From assembly GCA_024304995.1 (NCBI GenBank), contig JAMWZD010000003.1:310001-374000 (forward strand): 64,000 nt of DNA, given 5' to 3'. Both the position numbers and the translations under genes were made by a program. The notes beneath the pieces are model-generated. The model was not told where the DNA came from, ran no database searches, and worked only from the letters and a program-made list of their open reading frames with translations. The stretch is from Rickettsiales bacterium. GTDB lineage: Bacteria; Pseudomonadota; Alphaproteobacteria; Rickettsiales; UBA998. Positions 9,002-18,134 of the stretch are shown one piece after another (the stretch's first letter is position 1; every line of letters begins with the position of its first letter).

Positions 9002-9160
9002 AATTATTCTAGTTTATATTTAGTTTATATTTTATCAATATATCATATTACTTGGTTATACTCAATTACTAATAGTAATAACTATTAATTACATCTCTAT
9101 TGAATACAAGTAATAGATGAAATATATAGTTAAATAATATAAAGACGTTTAATAAAAAGA

Positions 9161-12100
9161 TTAATTTTGTATCTTTAACGATTTTCTATCCTTTAAATAA
9201 ATCATTGCTGGTGTGACAAATAGCGTTAATATTGTAGCAAAGGTAAGTCCTCCAGCGATTGCTGTGGAAAGCTGTCGCCACCACTGGCTGGATGGCGCAC
9301 CAAAGGTGATGTTTCTGTCGATAAAGTCTATATTCATTGCTGCAACCATAGGAATCAACCCTAAAATGGTAGTACCAGCTGTCAGAAGAATAGGGCGCAG
9401 GCGAAGCGCGCAAGCGCGGATGAGCGCATCTCGTACGGCATAGCCTGCTTTGCATTGCTGGTCATACGTATCGATTAGGATAATATTATTGTTCACTACA
9501 ATGCCTGCAAGGGAGATAACACCCACACCGCCCATGACGATGCCGAATGGCTGCATGGTCAGCACGTTGCCAAGAAACACTCCCCCTGTGGAAAGAAATA
9601 CAGCACTCATGATTACGAACATACGATACACGCTATTAAACTGCGCTGTTAAAATTAGCGCCATAGCAAACAGTGCAATTCCGAAGGCGGCAGAAAGAAA
9701 CGCCTGCGCTTCTGCCTGATCTTCATTTTCTCCGCGGAAACGCACTTCCAGCGCCTCTGGCAAGTCCTGCTTGTCTATCCATGCTTTAATCTGCTGCACT
9801 TTATTATCTGGCAAAATACCTTCTTTCACATCTGCTTTGATATTCATCACGCGCTTTCCTTCGGTGCGCTTAATCACGCTGACGGCTTGCTGCGGTGTTC
9901 GGGTGACGTAATTTTCAATTGGTTCCAACGTTCCATTCATAGACATAACCCGCAATGCGGATAGCTGTGAAAGGGTGCGATATTCTTCGGGAAAGCGCAC
10001 GACAATGTCCAGCTCATCATCTGAGTCATCAGGGCGATATTCATTAATTTTCGCACCATTTGTTACGAATTTGATTAACTGCCCGATTTCTGAAACGGAA
10101 ATATTATTGCGCCCTGCCAGCACGCGATTCACTTCATATTCCCATTCAATGCGTGGCACGGGCAAATCATCCTGCAAATTGGTCAAACCATCAATCGCTT
10201 CCGCCTGATTTAAAAATGTTTTCACAGCTGGCGTAAGAATTTCAGGATAGCGCGAGCGAAATTCCAGCTGAATATCCTTGCCACTGGGTGGCCCTTTTTC
10301 CTGCTGTGCTGTTTCCACTTTAATGCCTGGAATATTGCTTAAGCGCTGTTTCACATCATCCAGAATTTCTGAAGAAGGGCGGCGTTTATCCCAGTCCGTA
10401 AATTCAAACTGGACAAGTCCGATAGTATCTTCCGCTGCGCCGCGCAGCGTGGTTTTTCCAGCCTGTGTGTAAAATATATCCACTTCATTGCTTAAAGGCT
10501 GCAGCAATTCTTCAACTTCACGCATGATGTTGTCCTGCTGCTGAATGGACAGATTGCCAGAGCCGCGCACAATAAGATTAGCGTTCTCAGGTTCAATATT
10601 TGGAAAAAATTCTACACCAGGTTTTGCGACAACAAACAACACGAAAATGCCAGCCACCACGCCCAGCACTCCAATTGTCACGCGCCATGGCATGTCTAAA
10701 ATACGGTTTACCGTGCGTGCATAAGATGCGGTGATAGCATTATGTGAAATTTGTTCTTCTTCCTCCTGTTCATTCATCCTGTCCATTGTCTCAAATCGCG
10801 CCAGACGGCTGCCGATAGTAGGCAGGAAGATAAGCGCCATCAAAATGGAACCTGAAAGGGTCAGAATCAGTGTAATTGGCATATATTTCATAAATTGACC
10901 CACAATGCCTGGCCAGAAGAGCAGGGGCATGAACACAGCAAGTGTGGTGAGCGTGGAAGCGATAATAGGCATGGACATGCGTTTTGCCGCCCGCCCATAA
11001 GCCTGCGCGGCAGAAATGCCCTGTTGCATCAGTCGCTCGGCATATTCACAGACCACGATTGCAGAGTCCACCAGCAAACCTGCCGATAAAATCAGGCTAA
11101 AAAGCACAACAATGTTCATCGTCAGTCCCATAAGTGAAAGAAACATGGTTGCAATCAAGAAAGCGCCAGGAATGGCAAAGGCGACCAGAAGTGCTGATCG
11201 CACGCCCATCACATATAATATGACGATCAACACCAGCAGCACCGCCAGCACCACATTATTTTCCAAATCCCCTAACATATTGCGTACTTCGCCTGAGGTA
11301 TCCTGCGAATAGGTTACTTCTACGCTGTCAGGGAAATATTGCTGCTCTTCGGCAACCACATTCTTAACTGCTGCGATGGTATCCAACAGGTTTGCGCCTG
11401 CGCGTTTGGAAACAGAAATGCCCACTGCCCGTTTGCCGTTGATGCGTGCGCGCCCTGTTTCATCCTTAAAGGTGCGGCGCACTTCTGCAACGTCACGCAA
11501 TGTGACCACTTTATTAGCGGTGGAAATAATCGGGATATTGAGCAAATCCTCGTAAGTTTCAATCAATCCTGGCAGCTTCACCCCAAATCGCCCGTCGCTA
11601 GTGTCCAGTTGCCCCGCAGCCACCAGAATATTATTGTTCGAGACGCTTTGCAGCACCTGCGCTGGCTGAATGCCGTAATTCTCTAAAGTCGCGGGATTAA
11701 GAATAATATCCAGCACTTCTTCACGGTCACCTGCAATTTTGGCTTCCAATACGCCGCTTATGCCTTCAATTTTATCTCGCAGATTCCGCGCGAGCGTGAC
11801 TAACGTCCGCAAATTCGTATCCCCACTCAGCACCACGTTAATAACAGGAAATTGTGAGAAGTTCACTTCACTCACGTTAGGTTCTTCCGCATCAGCAGGC
11901 AATTCAGGCACGGCTTTGTCCACCTGCGCCCTAACATCTGCCAATGCTGCATCGGGGTTAAACCCTGCATCAAATTCTAATGACACTGAAGCAAAACCCA
12001 GCGTGGCTTCAGAGGTCATCTCTTTTACGCCTTCTATTGCCTGCAATTTCTTTTCCATCGGGCGAATAAGCAAACGCTCTGCATCTTCAGGGGAAACACC

Positions 12101-12259
12101 TTCCAGAAACATAGATACATAAATAATCGGCACTTGCACATCGGGTGAGGATTCTTTGGGAATGCTGACATATGCAATGCTGCCTGCAATGACAATAAAT
12201 GCGAGTATCATGAAGACAACGCGGTAAGACTTTATGGCAAGCTCAATCAGATGATTCAT
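9161..12259 (-). CDS. RND family efflux permease (AcrB-like)
   Basis: 1032 residues from ATG 12259 (MNHLIELAIKSYRVV), the usual length for the family; farther upstream starts would add an unrelated N-terminus. The inner-membrane proton/drug antiporter architecture is clear: TM1 near residue 15, a periplasmic pore domain, the TM cluster with LLVDSAIVVCEYAERL, a second periplasmic loop, and IVVNNNIILIDTYDQQ near the end. The paired acidic/Asn residues of TM4 (DSAIVVCE) fit members of the hydrophobic/amphiphilic efflux branch. No membrane-fusion protein or TolC-like gene is adjacent, so partners must be elsewhere. It is divergent from pyruvate kinase across a 147-bp gap. Substrate unknown. Confidence 0.9.
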   Translation of the reverse strand: MNHLIELAIKSYRVVFMILAFIVIAGSIAYVSIPKESSPDVQVPIIYVSMFLEGVSPEDAERLLIRPMEKKLQAIEGVKEMTSEATLGFASVSLEFDAGFNPDAALADVRAQVDKAVPELPADAEEPNVSEVNFSQFPVINVVLSGDTNLRTLVTLARNLRDKIEGISGVLEAKIAGDREEVLDIILNPATLENYGIQPAQVLQSVSNNNILVAAGQLDTSDGRFGVKLPGLIETYEDLLNIPIISTANKVVTLRDVAEVRRTFKDETGRARINGKRAVGISVSKRAGANLLDTIAAVKNVVAEEQQYFPDSVEVTYSQDTSGEVRNMLGDLENNVVLAVLLVLIVILYVMGVRSALLVAFAIPGAFLIATMFLSLMGLTMNIVVLFSLILSAGLLVDSAIVVCEYAERLMQQGISAAQAYGRAAKRMSMPIIASTLTTLAVFMPLLFWPGIVGQFMKYMPITLILTLSGSILMALIFLPTIGSRLARFETMDRMNEQEEEEQISHNAITASYARTVNRILDMPWRVTIGVLGVVAGIFVLFVVAKPGVEFFPNIEPENANLIVRGSGNLSIQQQDNIMREVEELLQPLSNEVDIFYTQAGKTTLRGAAEDTIGLVQFEFTDWDKRRPSSEILDDVKQRLSNIPGIKVETAQQEKGPPSGKDIQLEFRSRYPEILTPAVKTFLNQAEAIDGLTNLQDDLPVPRIEWEYEVNRVLAGRNNISVSEIGQLIKFVTNGAKINEYRPDDSDDELDIVVRFPEEYRTLSQLSALRVMSMNGTLEPIENYVTRTPQQAVSVIKRTEGKRVMNIKADVKEGILPDNKVQQIKAWIDKQDLPEALEVRFRGENEDQAEAQAFLSAAFGIALFAMALILTAQFNSVYRMFVIMSAVFLSTGGVFLGNVLTMQPFGIVMGGVGVISLAGIVVNNNIILIDTYDQQCKAGYAVRDALIRACALRLRPILLTAGTTILGLIPMVAAMNIDFIDRNITFGAPSSQWWRQLSTAIAGGLTFATILTLFVTPAMIYLKDRKSLKIQN

Positions 12260-12406
12260 GGATGTTACTATAAAGTGTGTAACGCTTTTCGCCAATGTAA
12301 AAGCAGTAATGTCTGTGCATATATGCCACATAACTCTTGCGTCACGCTTGCAGTTGGTTATTGTGAGTTTCATAATAACCAAGTTGCGTTACAAATAAGG
12401 ACACAT

Positions 12407-13885
12407 ATGAACATGACAGCAAAACTTCACGAAATTTCTTCGCATAAAAACACTTCCGCAATTGCGGATTACTCGCGCCGTTGCCGCATTATTGCGACAA
12501 TGGGTCCAGCGAGCAAGCCATATGAGTTAATTCAGGCGGGTGCAACCTGCTTTCGTCTGAATTTCTCGCATGGTTCGCATGAAGAACATCTGGAACGCAT
12601 CAATATGATACGCGAGGCGGAAAAAGAAGCAGGACGTTTTGTGCCAATTATGGCAGATTTGCAAGGACCAAAAATTCGTGTTGGCACATTTGAAGGTGAA
12701 GGCATTGAGCTGAAATATGGTCAGACCGTAGTGCTGGAACTTGGCACAGAGCCAGGCAAAGACGGATTAATTCGTTTGCCTCATGCAGAAATTCTCAAAG
12801 TGCTGCAAGTGGGGGATGAAGTGAAGCTGGATGATGGTTTGCTTGCGCTGACCATTACGGAAAAAGAAAGTGACACACGTTTGAAAGCGCATGTCGACTG
12901 CCCAGGATTTCTGAGCGCGCGCAAAGGCGTGAACATTCCAACGCGCCAGTTGCCGATTTCTTCTATGACAGCAAAAGACAAGCGCGACCTTGAATTTATT
13001 TTAAAGCAGGATATTGATTTAATTGCGCTGAGTTTTGTTCAGACCGCGCAGGATGTGCTGGATGCAAAAAAAGTGATTGGAAACAAGGCGCTTGTGGTTT
13101 CAAAAGTGGAAAAGCCGCTGGCGGTGCAACATATTGATGAAATTGTGGATGCATCAGATTTAATCATGGTGGCGCGTGGTGATTTGGGCGTGGAATTGCC
13201 AACAGAGCAAGTGCCAGCGGCGCAGCGCAACATTGTCCGCGCCTGCCGCAAAGCAGGCAAGCCTGTGATTGTGGCAACGCAGATGCTGCAAACGATGGTG
13301 GATTCTCCAACGCCAACCCGCGCAGAAGCGTCTGATGTGGCAACTGCCGTCTATATGGGTGCAGATGCAGTGATGCTGAGTGCTGAGTCTGCTGTGGGGC
13401 GCCACCCTGCAACGGCAGTGGCGATGATGGACCGCATCATCCGCGCAGTGGAAGAAGATGAATATTATTGGGAAGAGCGCAAAGTGTCTCGCAAAGACCC
13501 AATTCCGACGACATCTAACTCACTTTGCACCGCAGCGCATGACATTGCAAAATTGCTCAAGGCAGAAGCCATTTTCGCGTTTACTGCATCTGGAAGAACC
13601 GCATTTTTAGCCGCGCGTGAACGTGCGCGCACGCCTTTATATGCACTAACCCCACATATCTCCATTGCCCGTCAGTTGGCGATGGTCTGGGGCGTAACAC
13701 CTGTCATTTCACCAAACATCGGCAGTTCACCAGATTTTGATGATTCAGATGACATGATGGCATGGGCAGAAGATTTGGCGCGGGATGCACTGGGTTGCAA
13801 AAAAGGCTCACAAATCGTGCTGCTTGCTGGCACGCCGTTTGGTGAAGTGGGTACAACGAATACGCTGAAGATTATTTCGGTTTAA
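12407..13885 (+). CDS. pyk: pyruvate kinase
   Basis: 492 residues from ATG 12407, with AAGGA five bases before the start. It converts phosphoenolpyruvate and ADP to pyruvate and ATP. The family landmarks are present: RCRIIATMGPAS, FRLNFSHGSHEEH, MADLQGPKIRVG, the catalytic Lys in VVSKVEKP, the signature IMVARGDLGVELP, and a C-terminal alpha/beta domain ending GEVGTTNTLKIISV. An earlier in-frame ATG at 12251 is rejected because it overlaps the divergent permease start and has no family sequence. A bidirectional terminator follows. Confidence 0.97.
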   Translation: MNMTAKLHEISSHKNTSAIADYSRRCRIIATMGPASKPYELIQAGATCFRLNFSHGSHEEHLERINMIREAEKEAGRFVPIMADLQGPKIRVGTFEGEGIELKYGQTVVLELGTEPGKDGLIRLPHAEILKVLQVGDEVKLDDGLLALTITEKESDTRLKAHVDCPGFLSARKGVNIPTRQLPISSMTAKDKRDLEFILKQDIDLIALSFVQTAQDVLDAKKVIGNKALVVSKVEKPLAVQHIDEIVDASDLIMVARGDLGVELPTEQVPAAQRNIVRACRKAGKPVIVATQMLQTMVDSPTPTRAEASDVATAVYMGADAVMLSAESAVGRHPATAVAMMDRIIRAVEEDEYYWEERKVSRKDPIPTTSNSLCTAAHDIAKLLKAEAIFAFTASGRTAFLAARERARTPLYALTPHISIARQLAMVWGVTPVISPNIGSSPDFDDSDDMMAWAEDLARDALGCKKGSQIVLLAGTPFGEVGTTNTLKIISV

Positions 13886-13906
13886 AGCGTCACTAGCATA
13901 TAATAT

Positions 13907-13940
13907 GAAAAGGCTGCACCTAACATGATGCAGCCTTTTT
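13907..13940. terminator. bidirectional intrinsic terminator
   Basis: GGCTGCA (13911-13917) pairs with TGCAGCC (13929-13935), flanked by A residues on the left and T residues on the right. It sits between the convergent ends of pyruvate kinase (+) and the O-antigen ligase-like gene (-), so it can serve both. Confidence 0.85.
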
Positions 13941-13941
13941 G

Positions 13942-15174
13942 TTATGCGCTTAACCGCTCCCGCACCTTAAACGCAATCGCATAGGCAATGGGCAGCCAGA
14001 AAATAGACCAGAGTGGGGAGGGGGAGTCTACATATTGTCCCTGGTCTGTCATGCAGGCAAGCACGGCATAGAGCATCAGCAGTACGCCCAAAAACCCTTC
14101 TGCGGTTTTGCGTCTGCGCAGCACTGCGCCGAAGCTGGCAATGACGATGGTCATGAGCAGGAAAAACCCTAATATGCCCGTATAATACCACGCACCCAAA
14201 AATATGTTATGCGGGTTTACGCCTCCAAATGCGTATGGGAACATGGTTTGCAGATTATAACCTACTATCGGTTTTTCGCTAATAAGCTGCACAGTCAAAA
14301 TCCAGATATTCATACGGTGAGATTCACGGTTGAGCAAATAAAGCGCAGATTCATAAATAGCATCCAATGGAAGATAATGTTGCGCATTTTGTGAATATAG
14401 CACGAAATCCAGCATCAAAAAACATACTGCCGTGCTGCCCAGCGCCACGGTTTTGTAATGCTTTGTGGCAAGCAAACCAACGAAGCAGCAAATGCCAAAC
14501 GCAATGAATGGTCCACGGCTTTGGGTAAGGATGACTAATATGCCTGTCACCACAATCGCCAGATACGGCAATGTGCGTTTGTAAAAACAGGTTTCTTTTT
14601 TTTGCGGATGCAGAAAATAAAAGCCCAGCATGGTGAAGATGCTGAATATATTTGCGCCCAGGATTGGGTGATCATTCTGCCCGATAGCGCTTAAACGTTC
14701 TGAGATGCCAAAAGAGGACAGATGCAGGATGATGGAGATAGTTCCGCAGACAACGACCGTACCAAGTAAAAATTTATAACATCTGGAAAGAAATGTTTGC
14801 GCACAGCAGAACCATAAGACTGCGCACATTACGAACACAAGCGTTCCCATCGTGTGGCGTGTGGTGTCTATGGCAAAATCGGTAGTATCAAATATCCAGT
14901 CATGCACAATGGAATATACGCATAAAACGCCAAAATATTTAATGATCGTATGTGAAAATACTGAGCGTTTTACATCATTATCTGATGCATAAATTGCAAG
15001 GCAGGGAAGCCCCACAGCCAGATAAAATATCCAGCTATAAGCAAAGTTGGATGGCACCACAAATTGTGAGAACAGAAAAAACGCAAAAGACAGGCAAAAA
15101 AACTGTCTTAATCGTGTGTAACCCTTCAATTCTTCACAATGCGCCATGATTTTATGCATATAATGGTTTTGCAT
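13942..15174 (-). CDS. O-antigen ligase / Wzy-like membrane protein
   Basis: About 410 residues, strongly hydrophobic with roughly ten or more predicted membrane helices. The family motifs seen are LTQSRGPFIAFG and, in the long C-terminal periplasmic loop, NPHNIFLGAWYYTGILG, which fit O-antigen ligase/polymerase (PF04932-type) enzymes that handle undecaprenyl-linked glycans at the periplasmic face. The start is uncertain: ATG 15174 is used here, but a TTG at 15198 (five bases after the maf stop) and ATGs at 15159 and 15147 are possible, and none has a good ribosome-binding site. It is probably co-transcribed with maf. Whether it is a WaaL ligase or a Wzy polymerase cannot be decided. Confidence 0.8.
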   Translation of the reverse strand: MQNHYMHKIMAHCEELKGYTRLRQFFCLSFAFFLFSQFVVPSNFAYSWIFYLAVGLPCLAIYASDNDVKRSVFSHTIIKYFGVLCVYSIVHDWIFDTTDFAIDTTRHTMGTLVFVMCAVLWFCCAQTFLSRCYKFLLGTVVVCGTISIILHLSSFGISERLSAIGQNDHPILGANIFSIFTMLGFYFLHPQKKETCFYKRTLPYLAIVVTGILVILTQSRGPFIAFGICCFVGLLATKHYKTVALGSTAVCFLMLDFVLYSQNAQHYLPLDAIYESALYLLNRESHRMNIWILTVQLISEKPIVGYNLQTMFPYAFGGVNPHNIFLGAWYYTGILGFFLLMTIVIASFGAVLRRRKTAEGFLGVLLMLYAVLACMTDQGQYVDSPSPLWSIFWLPIAYAIAFKVRERLSA

Positions 15175-15203
15175 GAGCAAAGGTGTTTTTGCAAGCAATA
15201 TTA

Positions 15204-15773
15204 CTAATCGTTTAAAAAGCGGAGCAGTCCTTCCAGTGGCAACCCTTTGATGGCTGCTGCACTGCCATGGACATTGGATAAAAGTTCATGACCATGCGCT
15301 TCATAACGATATGCCCCGCAAGCTGCAAAGGGTTCATCCTGCGCAATATAATCTTCAATCTGATCATCGCTTAATTTATGCATGTGCAGTTCCACCACTT
15401 CCACTTCTTCCCAGACGCATTCACCGCCAAAGTAAACACATGCACCACTATATTGATGATGCATGTTGCCGCGCAATTGTTGCAGTGTTTCCTTTGCGCG
15501 TGCGTGTGTTTTTGGTTTGCCGAAGATGAAATCTCCCATCGCGCAAATCTGATCTGCTCCAATCACATAATCACTTTGATAAATGCGGCTAACGGCTTCT
15601 GCCTTACCCTTTGCCAGTGCAAGGGATTTGTCTTTCGGATGCAGATGTGACAGCTCCGCTTTATGAGCTTCTTCATCATAGGGCGACGGGCGGATTTCAA
15701 ATTCCAACCCAGCATCCAGCAGCATTTGCGCACGGACTTTGGACTGTGAGGCGAGGATAATCGGTGTTTTCAT
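15204..15773 (-). CDS. maf: Maf-family nucleotide pyrophosphatase
   Basis: 189 residues from ATG 15773. It hydrolyses non-canonical or modified nucleoside triphosphates. The start MKTPIILASQSKVRAQMLLDAG is typical of the family, as are the later blocks SLALAKGKAEAV, IGADQI, KETLQQLRG and YRYEAHG. An ATG at 15785 is also in frame, but a TATAAT at 15786-15791 lies immediately before it, which would place transcription start near 15779 and favour 15773. It is divergent from the exonuclease gene at 15862 and followed by the O-antigen ligase-like gene. Confidence 0.9.
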   Translation of the reverse strand: MKTPIILASQSKVRAQMLLDAGLEFEIRPSPYDEEAHKAELSHLHPKDKSLALAKGKAEAVSRIYQSDYVIGADQICAMGDFIFGKPKTHARAKETLQQLRGNMHHQYSGACVYFGGECVWEEVEVVELHMHKLSDDQIEDYIAQDEPFAACGAYRYEAHGHELLSNVHGSAAAIKGLPLEGLLRFLND

Positions 15774-15861
15774 GCTGCGTGTCATATTATAGCCTGCATA
15801 AAAAAGCAAATTATTGCGCGCCATATTGTTTCTTGAGGCGCTGCAAACCATATATAATACC

Positions 15862-16875
15862 ATGACCCACCCGAAAGAATGGATTGAAGTGCGCCCTGAG
15901 GGGCTCTATTGCCGTCCTGCAAATGCCTATATAGACCCACACGGCGCGCAGCAAAATGCCATCGTGACCCACGGACATGCGGACCATGCACGCGGCGGAC
16001 ATGGCGCATGTTATGCCACACCGCAAACCATGCGCATCATGCAGGTGCGATATGGCGAAGAACATGCGCAGCATCAGGTGCGCCTCCCATATCACGAGAA
16101 AATGCAGGTGGGTGACGCGACTTTATGGTTCGTGCCAGCGGGGCATATTCTTGGCAGTGCGCAGGCTGTGCTGGAATATGATGGCGGGCGCATCGTTATT
16201 TCAGGGGATTACAAACGCAGACATGACCCCACATGCGCGCCATATGAAGTTGTGCCCTGTGACGTGTTCGTGACTGAAGCGACCTTTGGTTTGCCTGTAT
16301 TCAAGCATCCGCCAATAGAAGATGAAATGCAAAAATTGCTGGATTCTCTGACATTATTTCCGCATCGCTGTCATTTAATTGGTGCATATGCACTGGGCAA
16401 ATGCCAGCGCGTGATGATTGGTCTGCGTGAATTGGGATATGATGACACGTTATACCTTCATGGAGCTCAGGTGAAATTATGCACGTTATATGGTGAAGAG
16501 GGCGTGGATTTGGGCAAGTGGGAGAAAGTCTCTGATATTAAAGACAAGAAAGAACTGGCAGGAAAGATTGTGCTTGCGCCACCCTCTGCACTGGCAGATA
16601 GCTGGTCTCGCAAATTGCCAGATGTGATGACGGCAATGGCATCTGGCTGGGTGCAAATTCGCGCCCGCGCCAAGCAGCGCCGAGCAGAATTGCCGCTGAT
16701 TATATCTGATCATTGTGATTGGGATGAATTGTGCCAGACATTAGAAGAAGTGAACGCACCAGAAGTCTGGGTGACGCATGGCAGGGAAGATGCGCTGGTG
16801 CATCAGGCACGCAAGATGGGGTTTAAGGCACAGGCACTTTCATTGCTGGGATATGATGAAGAAGAAACGGGATGA
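15862..16875 (+). CDS. DNA ligase-associated exonuclease (metallo-beta-lactamase fold)
   Basis: 337 residues from ATG 15862. The metal-binding motif of the fold is clear (THGHADHARGGH, HxHxDH), with FVPAGHILGSAQ, ISGDYKRR and a late GRED block. Length and the N-terminus (WIEVRPEGLYC) fit the predicted exonuclease family usually encoded with an ATP-dependent DNA ligase and an Lhr-type helicase in bacterial repair islands. Here the next gene is an M48 protease and no ligase or helicase is visible, so the island is broken or split. A TATAAT lies at 15853-15858, very close to the start. A palindromic repeat follows at 16883. Confidence 0.88.
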   Translation: MTHPKEWIEVRPEGLYCRPANAYIDPHGAQQNAIVTHGHADHARGGHGACYATPQTMRIMQVRYGEEHAQHQVRLPYHEKMQVGDATLWFVPAGHILGSAQAVLEYDGGRIVISGDYKRRHDPTCAPYEVVPCDVFVTEATFGLPVFKHPPIEDEMQKLLDSLTLFPHRCHLIGAYALGKCQRVMIGLRELGYDDTLYLHGAQVKLCTLYGEEGVDLGKWEKVSDIKDKKELAGKIVLAPPSALADSWSRKLPDVMTAMASGWVQIRARAKQRRAELPLIISDHCDWDELCQTLEEVNAPEVWVTHGREDALVHQARKMGFKAQALSLLGYDEEETG

Positions 16876-16882
16876 TTTTTAC

Positions 16883-16962
16883 GTCATTCTGAACGCAGTG
16901 AAGAATTCATCTAACCACTTGAGCAAGAGTCTCTGGATGCTTCGGCGCTGCCTCAGCATGAC
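16883..16962. repeat. palindromic intergenic repeat, copy 1
   Basis: An 80-bp element begins GTCATTCTGA and ends in its near-complement CTCAGCATGAC, with inner words related to GAAGAAT and TGGATGCTTCGG. Three more copies lie at 39448, 41047 and 42854. This copy is the most diverged. Confidence 0.8.
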
Positions 16963-17023
16963 AAATTATAAATAGACAAAATCTCAACATTGCAATAATT
17001 TCATTAAAAAGAGAGAAAGTTGT

Positions 17024-17860
17024 ATGTATCACCGTTATAACCGTTTAAACAGCTACAAACGCAATCAGTTTGGCAATACGGGGCGCAGACGCGCTGGCGG
17101 CGGCATGAAAGGACGTTTGGTGATGGGGCTGCTGTTTGCAGCATTTACGATTGGGTCTTATTTCTTTTCTGGGGAGCATAACGAGATTACAGGCACAACG
17201 CAATATGTGTCCTTATCTGAAAGTCAGGAAATTGCATTGGGTTTGCAGGCTGTGCCAGAAATGCTCAGTCAATATGGCGGGTTAGCTCCTAATCCAACCA
17301 ACCAACGCCTTCTGGATGAAGTAGGTGAAAAACTGGTAAAACAAACAGTGGCGCGCAACACTGGCTGGAATTATGAATTTCATTTGCTGGCAGACTCTCA
17401 AACGGTGAATGCCTTTGCATTGCCAGGGGGGCAGGTATTCATCACACAAGCCTTGTTTGAACGGTTGCCGAGTGAAGACCATCTGGCAGGAGTGATTGGG
17501 CATGAAATAGGACACGTCATCGCCCGCCACGGCGCGCAGCAAATGGCAAAACAGAGATTGACGCAAGGCTTAACTGGCGCAGCCGTGATGGCATCTGGAG
17601 ATCAGCGCGTGGGGCAGATGGCGATGATGATTGGCAACATGGTCAACATGAAATATGGACGTGATGACGAGCTGGAATCTGACGCGCTTGGCGTGCGGCT
17701 GATGCATGAAGCAGGCTATGACCCCTATGCCTTAATCGGCGTGATGGATATTCTGGAAGAAGCCAGCGGAGGTGCATCCCGCGGGGCAGATTTCTTCAGC
17801 ACCCACCCCAACCCAGAGAATCGCCGTGAGCGCATTAAGGAGACGATTGCTCGGTTGTAG
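17024..17860 (+). CDS. M48-family zinc metalloprotease
   Basis: 278 residues. A basic, Gly-rich N-terminus precedes one membrane segment (LVMGLLFAAFTIGSYFF, about 37-53) that anchors the enzyme with the catalytic domain outside the cytoplasm. The zinc motif is HEIGHVIARHG and the third ligand is in ELESDALGVRLM. The STHPNPENRRERI block is typical of periplasmic M48 peptidases such as BepA/LoiP, which act in outer-membrane protein quality control. A strong GAGAGAAAG ribosome-binding site precedes ATG 17024. Confidence 0.93.
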   Translation: MYHRYNRLNSYKRNQFGNTGRRRAGGGMKGRLVMGLLFAAFTIGSYFFSGEHNEITGTTQYVSLSESQEIALGLQAVPEMLSQYGGLAPNPTNQRLLDEVGEKLVKQTVARNTGWNYEFHLLADSQTVNAFALPGGQVFITQALFERLPSEDHLAGVIGHEIGHVIARHGAQQMAKQRLTQGLTGAAVMASGDQRVGQMAMMIGNMVNMKYGRDDELESDALGVRLMHEAGYDPYALIGVMDILEEASGGASRGADFFSTHPNPENRRERIKETIARL

Positions 17861-17956
17861 GTTTTGAGGATATAGTAATTTTAAATTGTTGGTGCAAATT
17901 TTTTTGAAATAGTGTATAATCATTATTGATCTTTATTCTTTTCGGAGAATACTACA

Positions 17957-18067
17957 ATGCTTGAACATAAAAAAATTAATTACAGCAATCTATGTGGATT
18001 TCTTATCGGAATGACATGTGTTGTACTACTTGCAATAGAAGTAATTTCAAAAGCCATAAATGGCTAA
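17957..18067 (+). CDS. 36-aa small membrane protein
   Basis: A short frame starts at ATG 17957 with GGAGAA eight bases upstream (17944-17949) and ends at TAA 18065-18067. It encodes a charged N-terminus (MLEHKKINYSN) and one hydrophobic helix (GFLIGMTCVVLLAIEVI). A TATAAT lies about 40 bases upstream and an intrinsic terminator follows within 25 bases, so the unit looks like a complete monocistronic gene. No family is recognised. It could be a small inner-membrane regulator or a type I toxin-like peptide; no antisense RNA is evident. Confidence 0.6.
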   Translation: MLEHKKINYSNLCGFLIGMTCVVLLAIEVISKAING

Positions 18068-18087
18068 ATAGATTTTTCAATCTATCT

Positions 18088-18114
18088 AAAGAGAACATAG
18101 CTTCTCTTTTTTTT
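18088..18114 (+). terminator. intrinsic terminator after the 36-aa gene
   Basis: AAAGAGAA (18088-18095) pairs with TTCTCTTT (18102-18109) around a six-base loop, followed by five more T residues. Confidence 0.8.
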
Positions 18115-18134
18115 GTCCTATCTTCTTAACAATA

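Noticed and set aside
12251-12406. An earlier start for pyruvate kinase
   Set aside because: The extra 52 residues are unlike any pyruvate kinase N-terminus and overlap the divergent permease start. AAGGA stands just before ATG 12407.
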